Position numbers and translations under genes: made by a program | Notes under the pieces: model-generated | What the model was told of the DNA's origin: nothing | What the model saw: only the letters and a program-made list of their open reading frames with translations | The model's database searches: none | Source of the DNA: Siderastrea radians | Taxonomy: Eukaryota > Cnidaria > Anthozoa > Scleractinia > Rhizangiidae | Length of the DNA: 64,000 nt | Direction: 5' to 3' | NCBI GenBank assembly: GCA_964017195.1 | Contig: CAXHKT010000108.1 | Span: forward strand, 124,001 to 188,000 | In this document: one piece after another, positions 10,101-24,300 of the stretch | Position numbering within the stretch: the first letter of the stretch is position 1 | How the letters are laid out: each line of letters opens with the position of its first letter

Positions 10101-13100
10101 TTTTTGAGGGACCCACCCCACCCCTCTCAAAACTGAAATTCCCACCTTATCGACAAAATCGCAGACTTTCTACACAATAAACTTTTTTTTCTGATAGCCC
10201 CGAGGGATTTGCATTATTATTAGGCAAGTGCGCAGCCTTGCGCAGCCTTGCGCAGTCAACAACACCTTTTTTAGCCTCTGGGAAGGCCAAAAATGGGGTT
10301 TTTTCCCTAAGGATCGCACATATCGCGCTTTTCTACACAATAAACTTTTTTTTCTGATAGCCCCGAGGGATTTGCGTTATTATTAGGCAAGTGCGCAGCC
10401 TTGCGCAGCCTTGCTCAGTCAACAACACCTTTTTTAGCCTCTGGGAAGGCCAAAAATGGGGTTTTTTCCCTAAGAATCGCACATATCGCGCTTTTCTACA
10501 CAATAAACTTTTTTTTCTGATAGCCCCGAGGGATTGGCGTTATTATTAGGCCAGTGCGCAGCCTTGCGCAGCCTTGCTCAGTCAACAACACCTTTTTTAG
10601 CCTCTGGGAAGGCCAAAAATGGGGTTTTTTCCCTAAGGATCGCACATATCGCGCCTTCTTTGTGCTTTTGCACAAAAGGAATTTTTTTCGGATGGTCCCA
10701 GAGGGATTGAATGCATTTGGGACCTTTGTGCATGCAGCTGAGAGCGCCAATTAGCTTTTTTCTGCTTTTGGGGGCTAATTCAAGCCCTGAAAAAGTGCAG
10801 CACTTTTTAGTATCGCCAAATTCGATAAAAATAGTGCCAAATGGAATGTTTTTTGGTGCCGCAACGGGATCTGGGGTGCTTTTGTGCTGGGGCCGTTGCA
10901 CCAAAACCAGCACTTTTTTGAGGGACCCACCCCACCCCTCTCAAAACTGAAATTCCCACCTTATCGACAAAATCGCAGACTTTCTACACAATAAACTTTT
11001 TTTTCTGATAGCCCCGAGGGATTTGCATTATTATTAGGCAAGTGCGCAGCCTTGCGCAGCCTTGCGCAGTCAACAACACCTTTTTTAGCCTCTGGGAAGG
11101 CCAAAAATGGGGTTTTTTCCCTAAGGATCGCACATATCGCGCTTTTCTACACAATAAACTTTTTTTTCTGATAGCCCCGAGGGATTTGCGTTATTATTAG
11201 GCAAGTGCGCAGCCTTGCGCAGCCTTGCTCAGTCAACAACACCTTTTTTAGCCTCTGGGAAGGCCAAAAATGGGGTTTTTTCCCTAAGAATCGCACATAT
11301 CGCGCTTTTCTACACAATAAACTTTTTTTTCCGATAGCCCCGAGGGATTGGCGTTATTATTAGGCCAGTGCGCAGCCTTGCGCAGCCTTGCTCAGTCAAC
11401 AACACCTTTTTTAGCCTCTGGGAAGGCCAAAAATGGGGTTTTTTCCCTAAGGATCGCACATATCGCGCCTTCTTTGTGCTTTTGCACAAAAGGAATTTTT
11501 TTCGGATGGTCCCAGAGGGATTGAATGCATTTGGGACCTTTGTGCATGCAGCTGAGAGCGCCAATTAGCTTTTTTCTGCTTTTGGGGGCTAATTCAAGCC
11601 CTGAAAAAGTGCAGCACTTTTTAGTATCGCCAAATTCGATAAAAATAGTGCCAAATGGAATGTTTTTTGGTGCCGCAACGGGATCTGGGGTGCTTTTGTG
11701 CTGGGGCCGTTGCACCAAAACCAGCACTTTTTTGAGGGACCCACCCCACCCCTCTCAAAACTGAAATTCCCACCTTATCGACAAAATCGCAGACTTTCTA
11801 CACAATAAACTTTTTTTTCTGATAGCCCCGAGGGATTTGCATTATTATTAGGCAAGTGCGCAGCCTTGCGCAGCCTTGCGCAGTCAACAACACCTTTTTT
11901 AGCCTCTGGGAAGGCCAAAAATGGGGTTTTTTCCCTAAGGATCGCACATATCGCGCTTTTCTACACAATAAACTTTTTTTTCTGATAGCCCCGAGGGATT
12001 TGCGTTATTATTAGGCAAGTGCGCAGCCTTGCGCAGCCTTGCTCAGTCAACAACACCTTTTTTAGCCTCTGGGAAGGCCAAAAATGGGGTTTTTTCCCTA
12101 AGAATCGCACATATCGCGCTTTTCTACACAATAAACTTTTTTTTCTGATAGCCCCGAGGGATTGGCGTTATTATTAGGCCAGTGCGCAGCCTTGCGCAGC
12201 CTTGCTCAGTCAACAACACCTTTTTTAGCCTCTGGGAAGGCCAAAAATGGGGTTTTTTCCCTAAGGATCGCACATATCGCGCCTTCTTTGTGCTTTTGCA
12301 CAAAAGGAATTTTTTTCGGATGGTCCCAGAGGGATTGAATGCATTTGGGACCTTTGTGCATGCAGCTGAGAGCGCCAATTAGCTTTTTTCTGCTTTTGGG
12401 GGCTAATTCAAGCCCTGAAAAAGTGCAGCACTTTTTAGTATCGCCAAATTCGATAAAAATAGTGCCAAATGGAATGTTTTTTGGTGCCGCAACGGGATCT
12501 GGGGTGCTTTTGTGCTGGGGCCGTTGCACCAAAACCAGCACTTTTTTGAGGGACCCACCCCACCCCTCTCAAAACTGAAATTCCCACCTTATCGACAAAA
12601 TCGCAGACTTTCTACACAATAAACTTTTTTTTCTGATAGCCCCGAGGGATTTGCATTATTATTAGGCAAGTGCGCAGCCTTGCGCAGCCTTGCGCAGTCA
12701 ACAACACCTTTTTTAGCCTCTGGGAAGGCCAAAAATGGGGTTTTTTCCCTAAGGATCGCACATATCGCGCTTTTCTACACAATAAACTTTTTTTTCTGAT
12801 AGCCCCGAGGGATTTGCGTTATTATTAGGCAAGTGCGCAGCCTTGCGCAGCCTTGCTCAGTCAACAACACCTTTTTTAGCCTCTGGGAAGGCCAAAAATG
12901 GGGTTTTTTCCCTAAGAATCGCACATATCGCGCTTTTCTACACAATAAACTTTTTTTTCTGATAGCCCCGAGGGATTGGCGTTATTATTAGGCCAGTGCG
13001 CAGCCTTGCGCAGCCTTGCTCAGTCAACAACACCTTTTTTAGCCTCTGGGAAGGCCAAAAATGGGGTTTTTTCCCTAAGGATCGCACATATCGCGCCTTC

Positions 13101-14236
13101 TTTGTGCTTTTGCACAAAAGGAATTTTTTTCGGATGGTCCCAGAGGGATTGAATGCATTTGGGACCTTTGTGCATGCAGCTGAGAGCGCCAATTAGCTTT
13201 TTTCTGCTTTTGGGGGCTAATTCAAGCCCTGAAAAAGTGCAGCACTTTTTAGTATCGCCAAATTCGATAAAAATAGTGCCAAATGGAATGTTTTTTGGTG
13301 CCGCAACGGGATCTGGGGTGCTTTTGTGCTGGGGCCGTTGCACCAAAACCAGCACTTTTTTGAGGGACCCACCCCACCCCTCTCAAAACTGAAATTCCCA
13401 CCTTATCGACAAAATCGCAGACTTTCTACACAATAAACTTTTTTTTCTGATAGCCCCGAGGGATTTGCATTATTATTAGGCAAGTGCGCAGCCTTGCGCA
13501 GCCTTGCGCAGTCAACAACACCTTTTTTAGCCTCTGGGAAGGCCAAAAATGGGGTTTTTTCCCTAAGGATCGCACATATCGCGCTTTTCTACACAATAAA
13601 CTTTTTTTTCTGATAGCCCCGAGGGATTTGCGTTATTATTAGGCAAGTGCGCAGCCTTGCGCAGCCTTGCTCAGTCAACAACACCTTTTTTAGCCTCTGG
13701 GAAGGCCAAAAATGGGGTTTTTTCCCTAAGAATCGCACATATCGCGCTTTTCTACACAATAAACTTTTTTTTCTGATAGCCCCGAGGGATTGGCGTTATT
13801 ATTAGGCCAGTGCGCAGCCTTGCGCAGCCTTGCTCAGTCAACAACACCTTTTTTAGCCTCTGGGAAGGCCAAAAATGGGGTTTTTTCCCTAAGGATCGCA
13901 CATATCGCGCCTTCTTTGTGCTTTTGCACAAAAGGAATTTTTTTCGGATGGTCCCAGAGGGATTGAATGCATTTGGGACCTTTGTGCATGCAGCTGAGAG
14001 CGCCAATTAGCTTTTTTCTGCTTTTGGGGGCTAATTCAAGCCCTGAAAAAGTGCAGCACTTTTTAGTATCGCCAAATTCGATAAAAATAGTGCCAAATGG
14101 AATGTTTTTTGGTGCCGCAACGGGATCTGGGGTGCTTTTGTGCTGGGGCCGTTGCACCAAAACCAGCACTTTTTTGAGGGACCCACCCCACCCCTCTCAA
14201 AACTGAAATTCCCACCTTATCGACAAAATCGCAGAC

Positions 14237-15377
14237 TTTCTACACAATAAACTTTTTTTTCTGATAGCCCCGAGGGATTTGCATTATTATTAGGCAAGTG
14301 CGCAGCCTTGCGCAGCCTTGCGCAGTCAACAACACCTTTTTTAGCCTCTGGGAAGGCCAAAAATGGGGTTTTTTCCCTAAGGATCGCACATATCGCGCTT
14401 TTCTACACAATAAACTTTTTTTTCTGATAGCCCCGAGGGATTTGCGTTATTATTAGGCAAGTGCGCAGCCTTGCGCAGCCTTGCTCAGTCAACAACACCT
14501 TTTTTAGCCTCTGGGAAGGCCAAAAATGGGGTTTTTTCCCTAAGAATCGCACATATCGCGCTTTTCTACACAATAAACTTTTTTTTCCGATAGCCCCGAG
14601 GGATTGGCGTTATTATTAGGCCAGTGCGCAGCCTTGCGCAGCCTTGCGCAGTCAACAACACCTTTTTTAGCCTCTGGGAAGGCCAAAAATGGGGTTTTTT
14701 CCCTAAGGATCGCACATATCGCGCTTTTCTACACAATAAACTTTTTTTTCTGATAGCCCCGAGGGATTTGCGTTATTATTAGGCAAGTGCGCAGCCTTGC
14801 GCAGCCTTGCTCAGTCAACAACACCTTTTTTAGCCTCTGGGAAGGCCAAAAATGGGGTTTTTTCCCTAAGAATCGCACATATCGCGCTTTTCTACACAAT
14901 AAACTTTTTTTTTCTGATAGCCCCGAGGGATTGGCGTTATTATTAGGCCAGTGCGCAGCCTTGCGCAGCCTTGCTCAGTCAACAACACCTTTTTTAGCCT
15001 CTGGGAAGGCCAAAAATGGGGTTTTTTCCCTAAGGATCGCACATATCGCGCCTTCTTTGTGCTTTTGCACAAAAGGAATTTTTTTCGGATGGTCCCAGAG
15101 GGATTGAATGCATTTGGGACCTTTGTGCATGCAGCTGAGAGCGCCAATTAGCTTTTTTCTGCTTTTGGGGGCTAATTCAAGCCCTGAAAAAGTGCAGCAC
15201 TTTTTAGTATCGCCAAATTCGATAAAAATAGTGCCAAATGGAATGTTTTTTGGTGCCGCAACGGGATCTGGGGTGCTTTTGTGCTGGGGCCGTTGCACCA
15301 AAACCAGCACTTTTTTGAGGGACCCACCCCACCCCTCTCAAAACTGAAATTCCCACCTTATCGACAAAATCGCAGAC
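14237..15377 (+). repeat. 7-monomer HOR variant, order 1-2-3/1-2-3-4-5
   Basis: This 1,141 bp unit carries an extra m2-m3 pair. The first m3 is chimeric: it begins as p-type m3 (CCGATAG at 14587, GGATTGGCG, GGCCAG) but its 10 bp tract ends in GCGCAGTC as in m1 (14641-14656). A T8 tract expanded to T9 (14905-14913) explains one base above a two-monomer gain. The T to C change at 14587 is shared with 11331. Confidence 0.9.
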
Positions 15378-18300
15378 TTTCTACACAATAAACTTTTTTT
15401 TCTGATAGCCCCGAGGGATTTGCATTATTATTAGGCAAGTGCGCAGCCTTGCGCAGCCTTGCGCAGTCAACAACACCTTTTTTAGCCTCTGGGAAGGCCA
15501 AAAATGGGGTTTTTTCCCTAAGGATCGCACATATCGCGCTTTTCTACACAATAAACTTTTTTTTCTGATAGCCCCGAGGGATTTGCGTTATTATTAGGCA
15601 AGTGCGCAGCCTTGCGCAGCCTTGCTCAGTCAACAACACCTTTTTTAGCCTCTGGGAAGGCCAAAAATGGGGTTTTTTCCCTAAGAATCGCACATATCGC
15701 GCTTTTCTACACAATAAACTTTTTTTTCTGATAGCCCCGAGGGATTGGCGTTATTATTAGGCCAGTGCGCAGCCTTGCGCAGCCTTGCTCAGTCAACAAC
15801 ACCTTTTTTAGCCTCTGGGAAGGCCAAAAATGGGGTTTTTTCCCTAAGGATCGCACATATCGCGCCTTCTTTGTGCTTTTGCACAAAAGGAATTTTTTTC
15901 GGATGGTCCCAGAGGGATTGAATGCATTTGGGACCTTTGTGCATGCAGCTGAGAGCGCCAATTAGCTTTTTTCTGCTTTTGGGGGCTAATTCAAGCCCTG
16001 AAAAAGTGCAGCACTTTTTAGTATCGCCAAATTCGATAAAAATAGTGCCAAATGGAATGTTTTTTGGTGCCGCAACGGGATCTGGGGTGCTTTTGTGCTG
16101 GGGCCGTTGCACCAAAACCAGCACTTTTTTGAGGGACCCACCCCACCCCTCTCAAAACTGAAATTCCCACCTTATCGACAAAATCGCAGACTTTCTACAC
16201 AATAAACTTTTTTTTCTGATAGCCCCGAGGGATTTGCATTATTATTAGGCAAGTGCGCAGCCTTGCGCAGCCTTGCGCAGTCAACAACACCTTTTTTAGC
16301 CTCTGGGAAGGCCAAAAATGGGGTTTTTTCCCTAAGGATCGCACATATCGCGCTTTTCTACACAATAAACTTTTTTTTCTGATAGCCCCGAGGGATTTGC
16401 GTTATTATTAGGCAAGTGCGCAGCCTTGCGCAGCCTTGCTCAGTCAACAACACCTTTTTTAGCCTCTGGGAAGGCCAAAAATGGGGTTTTTTCCCTAAGA
16501 ATCGCACATATCGCGCTTTTCTACACAATAAACTTTTTTTTCTGATAGCCCCGAGGGATTGGCGTTATTATTAGGCCAGTGCGCAGCCTTGCGCAGCCTT
16601 GCTCAGTCAACAACACCTTTTTTAGCCTCTGGGAAGGCCAAAAATGGGGTTTTTTCCCTAAGGATCGCACATATCGCGCCTTCTTTGTGCTTTTGCACAA
16701 AAGGAATTTTTTTCGGATGGTCCCAGAGGGATTGAATGCATTTGGGACCTTTGTGCATGCAGCTGAGAGCGCCAATTAGCTTTTTTCTGCTTTTGGGGGC
16801 TAATTCAAGCCCTGAAAAAGTGCAGCACTTTTTAGTATCGCCAAATTCGATAAAAATAGTGCCAAATGGAATGTTTTTTGGTGCCGCAACGGGATCTGGG
16901 GTGCTTTTGTGCTGGGGCCGTTGCACCAAAAGCAGCACTTTTTTGAGGGACCCACCCCACCCCTCTCAAAACTGAAATTCCCACCTTATCGACAAAATCG
17001 CAGACTTTCTACACAATAAACTTTTTTTTCTGATAGCCCCGAGGGATTTGCATTATTATTAGGCAAGTGCGCAGCCTTGCGCAGCCTTGCGCAGTCAACA
17101 ACACCTTTTTTAGCCTCTGGGAAGGCCAAAAATGGGGTTTTTTCCCTAAGGATCGCACATATCGCGCTTTTCTACACAATAAACTTTTTTTTCTGATAGC
17201 CCCGAGGGATTTGCGTTATTATTAGGCAAGTGCGCAGCCTTGCGCAGCCTTGCTCAGTCAACAACACCTTTTTTAGCCTCTGGGAAGGCCAAAAATGGGG
17301 TTTTTTCCCTAAGAATCGCACATATCGCGCTTTTCTACACAATAAACTTTTTTTTCTGATAGCCCCGAGGGATTGGCGTTATTATTAGGCCAGTGCGCAG
17401 CCTTGCGCAGCCTTGCTCAGTCAACAACACCTTTTTTAGCCTCTGGGAAGGCCAAAAATGGGGTTTTTTCCCTAAGGATCGCACATATCGCGCCTTCTTT
17501 GTGCTTTTGCACAAAAGGAATTTTTTTCGGATGGTCCCAGAGGGATTGAATGCATTTGGGACCTTTGTGCATGCAGCTGAGAGCGCCAATTAGCTTTTTT
17601 CTGCTTTTGGGGGCTAATTCAAGCCCTGAAAAAGTGCAGCACTTTTTAGTATCGCCAAATTCGATAAAAATAGTGCCAAATGGAATGTTTTTTGGTGCCG
17701 CAACGGGATCTGGGGTGCTTTTGTGCTGGGGCCGTTGCACCAAAACCAGCACTTTTTTGAGGGACCCACCCCACCCCTCTCAAAACTGAAATTCCCACCT
17801 TATCGACAAAATCGCAGACTTTCTACACAATAAACTTTTTTTTCTGATAGCCCCGAGGGATTTGCATTATTATTAGGCAAGTGCGCAGCCTTGCGCAGTC
17901 AACAACACCTTTTTTAGCCTCTGGGAAGGCCAAAAATGGGGTTTTTTCCCTAAGGATCGCACATATCGCGCTTTTCTACACAATAAACTTTTTTTTCTGA
18001 TAGCCCCGAGGGATTTGCGTTATTATTAGGCAAGTGCGCAGCCTTGCGCAGCCTTGCTCAGTCAACAACACCTTTTTTAGCCTCTGGGAAGGCCAAAAAT
18101 GGGGTTTTTTCCCTAAGAATCGCACATATCGCGCTTTTCTACACAATAAACTTTTTTTTCTGATAGCCCCGAGGGATTGGCGTTATTATTAGGCCAGTGC
18201 GCAGCCTTGCGCAGCCTTGCTCAGTCAACAACACCTTTTTTAGCCTCTGGGAAGGCCAAAAATGGGGTTTTTTCCCTAAGGATCGCACATATCGCGCCTT

Positions 18301-21300
18301 CTTTGTGCTTTTGCACAAAAGGAATTTTTTTCGGATGGTCCCAGAGGGATTGAATGCATTTGGGACCTTTGTGCATGCAGCTGAGAGCGCCAATTAGCTT
18401 TTTTCTGCTTTTGGGGGCTAATTCAAGCCCTGAAAAAGTGCAGCACTTTTTAGTATCGCCAAATTCGATAAAAATAGTGCCAAATGGAATGTTTTTTGGT
18501 GCCGCAACGGGATCTGGGGTGCTTTTGTGCTGGGGCCGTTGCACCAAAACCAGCACTTTTTTGAGGGACCCACCCCACCCCTCTCAAAACTGAAATTCCC
18601 ACCTTATCGACAAAATCGCAGACTTTCTACACAATAAACTTTTTTTTCTGATAGCCCCGAGGGATTTGCATTATTATTAGGCAAGTGCGCAGCCTTGCGC
18701 AGCCTTGCGCAGTCAACAACACCTTTTTTAGCCTCTGGGAAGGCCAAAAATGGGGTTTTTTCCCTAAGGATCGCACATATCGCGCTTTTCTACACAATAA
18801 ACTTTTTTTTCTGATAGCCCCGAGGGATTTGCGTTATTATTAGGCAAGTGCGCAGCCTTGCGCAGCCTTGCTCAGTCAACAACACCTTTTTTAGCCTCTG
18901 GGAAGGCCAAAAATGGGGTTTTTTCCCTAAGAATCGCACATATCGCGCTTTTCTACACAATAAACTTTTTTTTCTGATAGCCCCGAGGGATTGGCGTTAT
19001 TATTAGGCCAGTGCGCAGCCTTGCGCAGCCTTGCTCAGTCAACAACACCTTTTTTAGCCTCTGGGAAGGCCAAAAATGGGGTTTTTTCCCTAAGGATCGC
19101 ACATATCGCGCCTTCTTTGTGCTTTTGCACAAAAGGAATTTTTTTCGGATGGTCCCAGAGGGATTGAATGCATTTGGGACCTTTGTGCATGCAGCTGAGA
19201 GCGCCAATTAGCTTTTTTCTGCTTTTGGGGGCTAATTCAAGCCCTGAAAAAGTGCAGCACTTTTTAGTATCGCCAAATTCGATAAAAATAGTGCCAAATG
19301 GAATGTTTTTTGGTGCCGCAACGGGATCTGGGGTGCTTTTGTGCTGGGGCCGTTGCACCAAAACCAGCACTTTTTTGAGGGACCCACCCCACCCCTCTCA
19401 AAACTGAAATTCCCACCTTATCGACAAAATCGCAGACTTTCTACACAATAAACTTTTTTTTCTGATAGCCCCGAGGGATTTGCATTATTATTAGGCAAGT
19501 GCGCAGCCTTGCGCAGCCTTGCGCAGTCAACAACACCTTTTTTAGCCTCTGGGAAGGCCAAAAATGGGGTTTTTTCCCTAAGGATCGCACATATCGCGCT
19601 TTTCTACACAATAAACTTTTTTTTCTGATAGCCCCGAGGGATTTGCGTTATTATTAGGCAAGTGCGCAGCCTTGCGCAGCCTTGCTCAGTCAACAACACC
19701 TTTTTTAGCCTCTGGGAAGGCCAAAAATGGGGTTTTTTCCCTAAGAATCGCACATATCGCGCTTTTCTACACAATAAACTTTTTTTTCTGATAGCCCCGA
19801 GGGATTGGCGTTATTATTAGGCCAGTGCGCAGCCTTGCGCAGCCTTGCTCAGTCAACAACACCTTTTTTAGCCTCTGGGAAGGCCAAAAATGGGGTTTTT
19901 TCCCTAAGGATCGCACATATCGCGCCTTCTTTGTGCTTTTGCACAAAAGGAATTTTTTTCGGATGGTCCCAGAGGGATTGAATGCATTTGGGACCTTTGT
20001 GCATGCAGCTGAGAGCGCCAATTAGCTTTTTTCTGCTTTTGGGGGCTAATTCAAGCCCTGAAAAAGTGCAGCACTTTTTAGTATCGCCAAATTCGATAAA
20101 AATAGTGCCAAATGGAATGTTTTTTGGTGCCGCAACGGGATCTGGGGTGCTTTTGTGCTGGGGCCGTTGCACCAAAACCAGCACTTTTTTGAGGGACCCA
20201 CCCCACCCCTCTCAAAACTGAAATTCCCACCTTATCGACAAAATCGCAGACTTTCTACACAATAAACTTTTTTTTCTGATAGCCCCGAGGGATTTGCATT
20301 ATTATTAGGCAAGTGCGCAGCCTTGCGCAGCCTTGCGCAGTCAACAACACCTTTTTTAGCCTCTGGGAAGGCCAAAAATGGGGTTTTTTCCCTAAGGATC
20401 GCACATATCGCGCTTTTCTACACAATAAACTTTTTTTTCTGATAGCCCCGAGGGATTTGCGTTATTATTAGGCAAGTGCGCAGCCTTGCGCAGCCTTGCT
20501 CAGTCAACAACACCTTTTTTAGCCTCTGGGAAGGCCAAAAATGGGGTTTTTTCCCTAAGAATCGCACATATCGCGCTTTTCTACACAATAAACTTTTTTT
20601 TCTGATAGCCCCGAGGGATTGGCGTTATTATTAGGCCAGTGCGCAGCCTTGCGCAGCCTTGCTCAGTCAACAACACCTTTTTTAGCCTCTGGGAAGGCCA
20701 AAAATGGGGTTTTTTCCCTAAGGATCGCACATATCGCGCCTTCTTTGTGCTTTTGCACAAAAGGAATTTTTTTCGGATGGTCCCAGAGGGATTGAATGCA
20801 TTTGGGACCTTTGTGCATGCAGCTGAGAGCGCCAATTAGCTTTTTTCTGCTTTTGGGGGCTAATTCAAGCCCTGAAAAAGTGCAGCACTTTTTAGTATCG
20901 CCAAATTCGATAAAAATAGTGCCAAATGGAATGTTTTTTGGTGCCGCAACGGGATCTGGGGTGCTTTTGTGCTGGGGCCGTTGCACCAAAAGCAGCACTT
21001 TTTTGAGGGACCCACCCCACCCCTCTCAAAACTGAAATTCCCACCTTATCGACAAAATCGCAGACTTTCTACACAATAAACTTTTTTTTCTGATAGCCCC
21101 GAGGGATTTGCATTATTATTAGGCAAGTGCGCAGCCTTGCGCAGCCTTGCGCAGTCAACAACACCTTTTTTAGCCTCTGGGAAGGCCAAAAATGGGGTTT
21201 TTTCCCTAAGGATCGCACATATCGCGCTTTTCTACACAATAAACTTTTTTTTCTGATAGCCCCGAGGGATTTGCGTTATTATTAGGCAAGTGCGCAGCCT

Positions 21301-24300
21301 TGCGCAGCCTTGCTCAGTCAACAACACCTTTTTTAGCCTCTGGGAAGGCCAAAAATGGGGTTTTTTCCCTAAGAATCGCACATATCGCGCTTTTCTACAC
21401 AATAAACTTTTTTTTCTGATAGCCCCGAGGGATTGGCGTTATTATTAGGCCAGTGCGCAGCCTTGCGCAGCCTTGCTCAGTCAACAACACCTTTTTTAGC
21501 CTCTGGGAAGGCCAAAAATGGGGTTTTTTCCCTAAGGATCGCACATATCGCGCCTTCTTTGTGCTTTTGCACAAAAGGAATTTTTTTCGGATGGTCCCAG
21601 AGGGATTGAATGCATTTGGGACCTTTGTGCATGCAGCTGAGAGCGCCAATTAGCTTTTTTCTGCTTTTGGGGGCTAATTCAAGCCCTGAAAAAGTGCAGC
21701 ACTTTTTAGTATCGCCAAATTCGATAAAAATAGTGCCAAATGGAATGTTTTTTGGTGCCGCAACGGGATCTGGGGTGCTTTTGTGCTGGGGCCGTTGCAC
21801 CAAAACCAGCACTTTTTTGAGGGACCCACCCCACCCCTCTCAAAACTGAAATTCCCACCTTATCGACAAAATCGCAGACTTTCTACACAATAAACTTTTT
21901 TTTCTGATAGCCCCGAGGGATTTGCATTATTATTAGGCAAGTGCGCAGCCTTGCGCAGCCTTGCGCAGTCAACAACACCTTTTTTAGCCTCTGGGAAGGC
22001 CAAAAATGGGGTTTTTTCCCTAAGGATCGCACATATCGCGCTTTTCTACACAATAAACTTTTTTTTCTGATAGCCCCGAGGGATTTGCGTTATTATTAGG
22101 CAAGTGCGCAGCCTTGCGCAGCCTTGCTCAGTCAACAACACCTTTTTTAGCCTCTGGGAAGGCCAAAAATGGGGTTTTTTCCCTAAGAATCGCACATATC
22201 GCGCTTTTCTACACAATAAACTTTTTTTTCTGATAGCCCCGAGGGATTGGCGTTATTATTAGGCCAGTGCGCAGCCTTGCGCAGCCTTGCTCAGTCAACA
22301 ACACCTTTTTTAGCCTCTGGGAAGGCCAAAAATGGGGTTTTTTCCCTAAGGATCGCACATATCGCGCCTTCTTTGTGCTTTTGCACAAAAGGAATTTTTT
22401 TCGGATGGTCCCAGAGGGATTGAATGCATTTGGGACCTTTGTGCATGCAGCTGAGAGCGCCAATTAGCTTTTTTCTGCTTTTGGGGGCTAATTCAAGCCC
22501 TGAAAAAGTGCAGCACTTTTTAGTATCGCCAAATTCGATAAAAATAGTGCCAAATGGAATGTTTTTTGGTGCCGCAACGGGATCTGGGGTGCTTTTGTGC
22601 TGGGGCCGTTGCACCAAAACCAGCACTTTTTTGAGGGACCCACCCCACCCCTCTCAAAACTGAAATTCCCACCTTATCGACAAAATCGCAGACTTTCTAC
22701 ACAATAAACTTTTTTTTCTGATAGCCCCGAGGGATTTGCATTATTATTAGGCAAGTGCGCAGCCTTGCGCAGCCTTGCGCAGTCAACAACACCTTTTTTA
22801 GCCTCTGGGAAGGCCAAAAATGGGGTTTTTTCCCTAAGGATCGCACATATCGCGCTTTTCTACACAATAAACTTTTTTTTCTGATAGCCCCGAGGGATTT
22901 GCGTTATTATTAGGCAAGTGCGCAGCCTTGCGCAGCCTTGCTCAGTCAACAACACCTTTTTTAGCCTCTGAGAAGGCCAAAAATGGGGTTTTTTCCCTAA
23001 GAATCGCACATATCGCGCTTTTCTACACAATAAACTTTTTTTTCTGATAGCCCCGAGGGATTGGCGTTATTATTAGGCCAGTGCGCAGCCTTGCGCAGCC
23101 TTGCTCAGTCAACAACACCTTTTTTAGCCTCTGGGAAGGCCAAAAATGGGGTTTTTTCCCTAAGGATCGCACATATCGCGCCTTCTTTGTGCTTTTGCAC
23201 AAAAGGAATTTTTTTCGGATGGTCCCAGAGGGATTGAATGCATTTGGGACCTTTGTGCATGCAGCTGAGAGCGCCAATTAGCTTTTTTCTGCTTTTGGGG
23301 GCTAATTCAAGCCCTGAAAAAGTGCAGCACTTTTTAGTATCGCCAAATTCGATAAAAATAGTGCCAAATGGAATGTTTTTTGGTGCCGCAACGGGATCTG
23401 GGGTGCTTTTGTGCTGGGGCCGTTGCACCAAAACCAGCACTTTTTTGAGGGACCCACCCCACCCCTCTCAAAACTGAAATTCCCACCTTATCGACAAAAT
23501 CGCAGACTTTCTACACAATAAACTTTTTTTTCTGATAGCCCCGAGGGATTTGCATTATTATTAGGCAAGTGCGCAGCCTTGCGCAGCCTTGCGCAGTCAA
23601 CAACACCTTTTTTAGCCTCTGGGAAGGCCAAAAATGGGGTTTTTTCCCTAAGGATCGCACATATCGCGCTTTTCTACACAATAAACTTTTTTTTCTGATA
23701 GCCCCGAGGGATTTGCGTTATTATTAGGCAAGTGCGCAGCCTTGCGCAGCCTTGCTCAGTCAACAACACCTTTTTTAGCCTCTGGGAAGGCCAAAAATGG
23801 GGTTTTTTCCCTAAGAATCGCACATATCGCGCTTTTCTACACAATAAACTTTTTTTTCTGATAGCCCCGAGGGATTGGCGTTATTATTAGGCCAGTGCGC
23901 AGCCTTGCGCAGCCTTGCTCAGTCAACAACACCTTTTTTAGCCTCTGGGAAGGCCAAAAATGGGGTTTTTTCCCTAAGGATCGCACATATCGCGCCTTCT
24001 TTGTGCTTTTGCACAAAAGGAATTTTTTTCGGATGGTCCCAGAGGGATTGAATGCATTTGGGACCTTTGTGCATGCAGCTGAGAGCGCCAATTAGCTTTT
24101 TTCTGCTTTTGGGGGCTAATTCAAGCCCTGAAAAAGTGCAGCACTTTTTAGTATCGCCAAATTCGATAAAAATAGTGCCAAATGGAATGTTTTTTGGTGC
24201 CGCAACGGGATCTGGGGTGCTTTTGTGCTGGGGCCGTTGCACCAAAAGCAGCACTTTTTTGAGGGACCCACCCCACCCCTCTCAAAACTGAAATTCCCAC

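Larger units (their letters stand above)
399..14236 (+). repeat. Block of 17 regular pentameric HOR units, p-type m3
   Basis: Seventeen consecutive units, nearly all exactly 814 bp and almost identical. Exceptions I see are a C to G change at 4395 and 7651 in m5; a T6 shortened to T5 near 8965-8969, giving an 813 bp spacing; a T6 lengthened to T7 at 9647-9653, restoring the register with an 815 bp spacing; A to G at 9684; and T to C at 11331. All m3 monomers carry GGATTGGCG. Such low divergence implies recent homogenisation or expansion. Confidence 0.95.
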
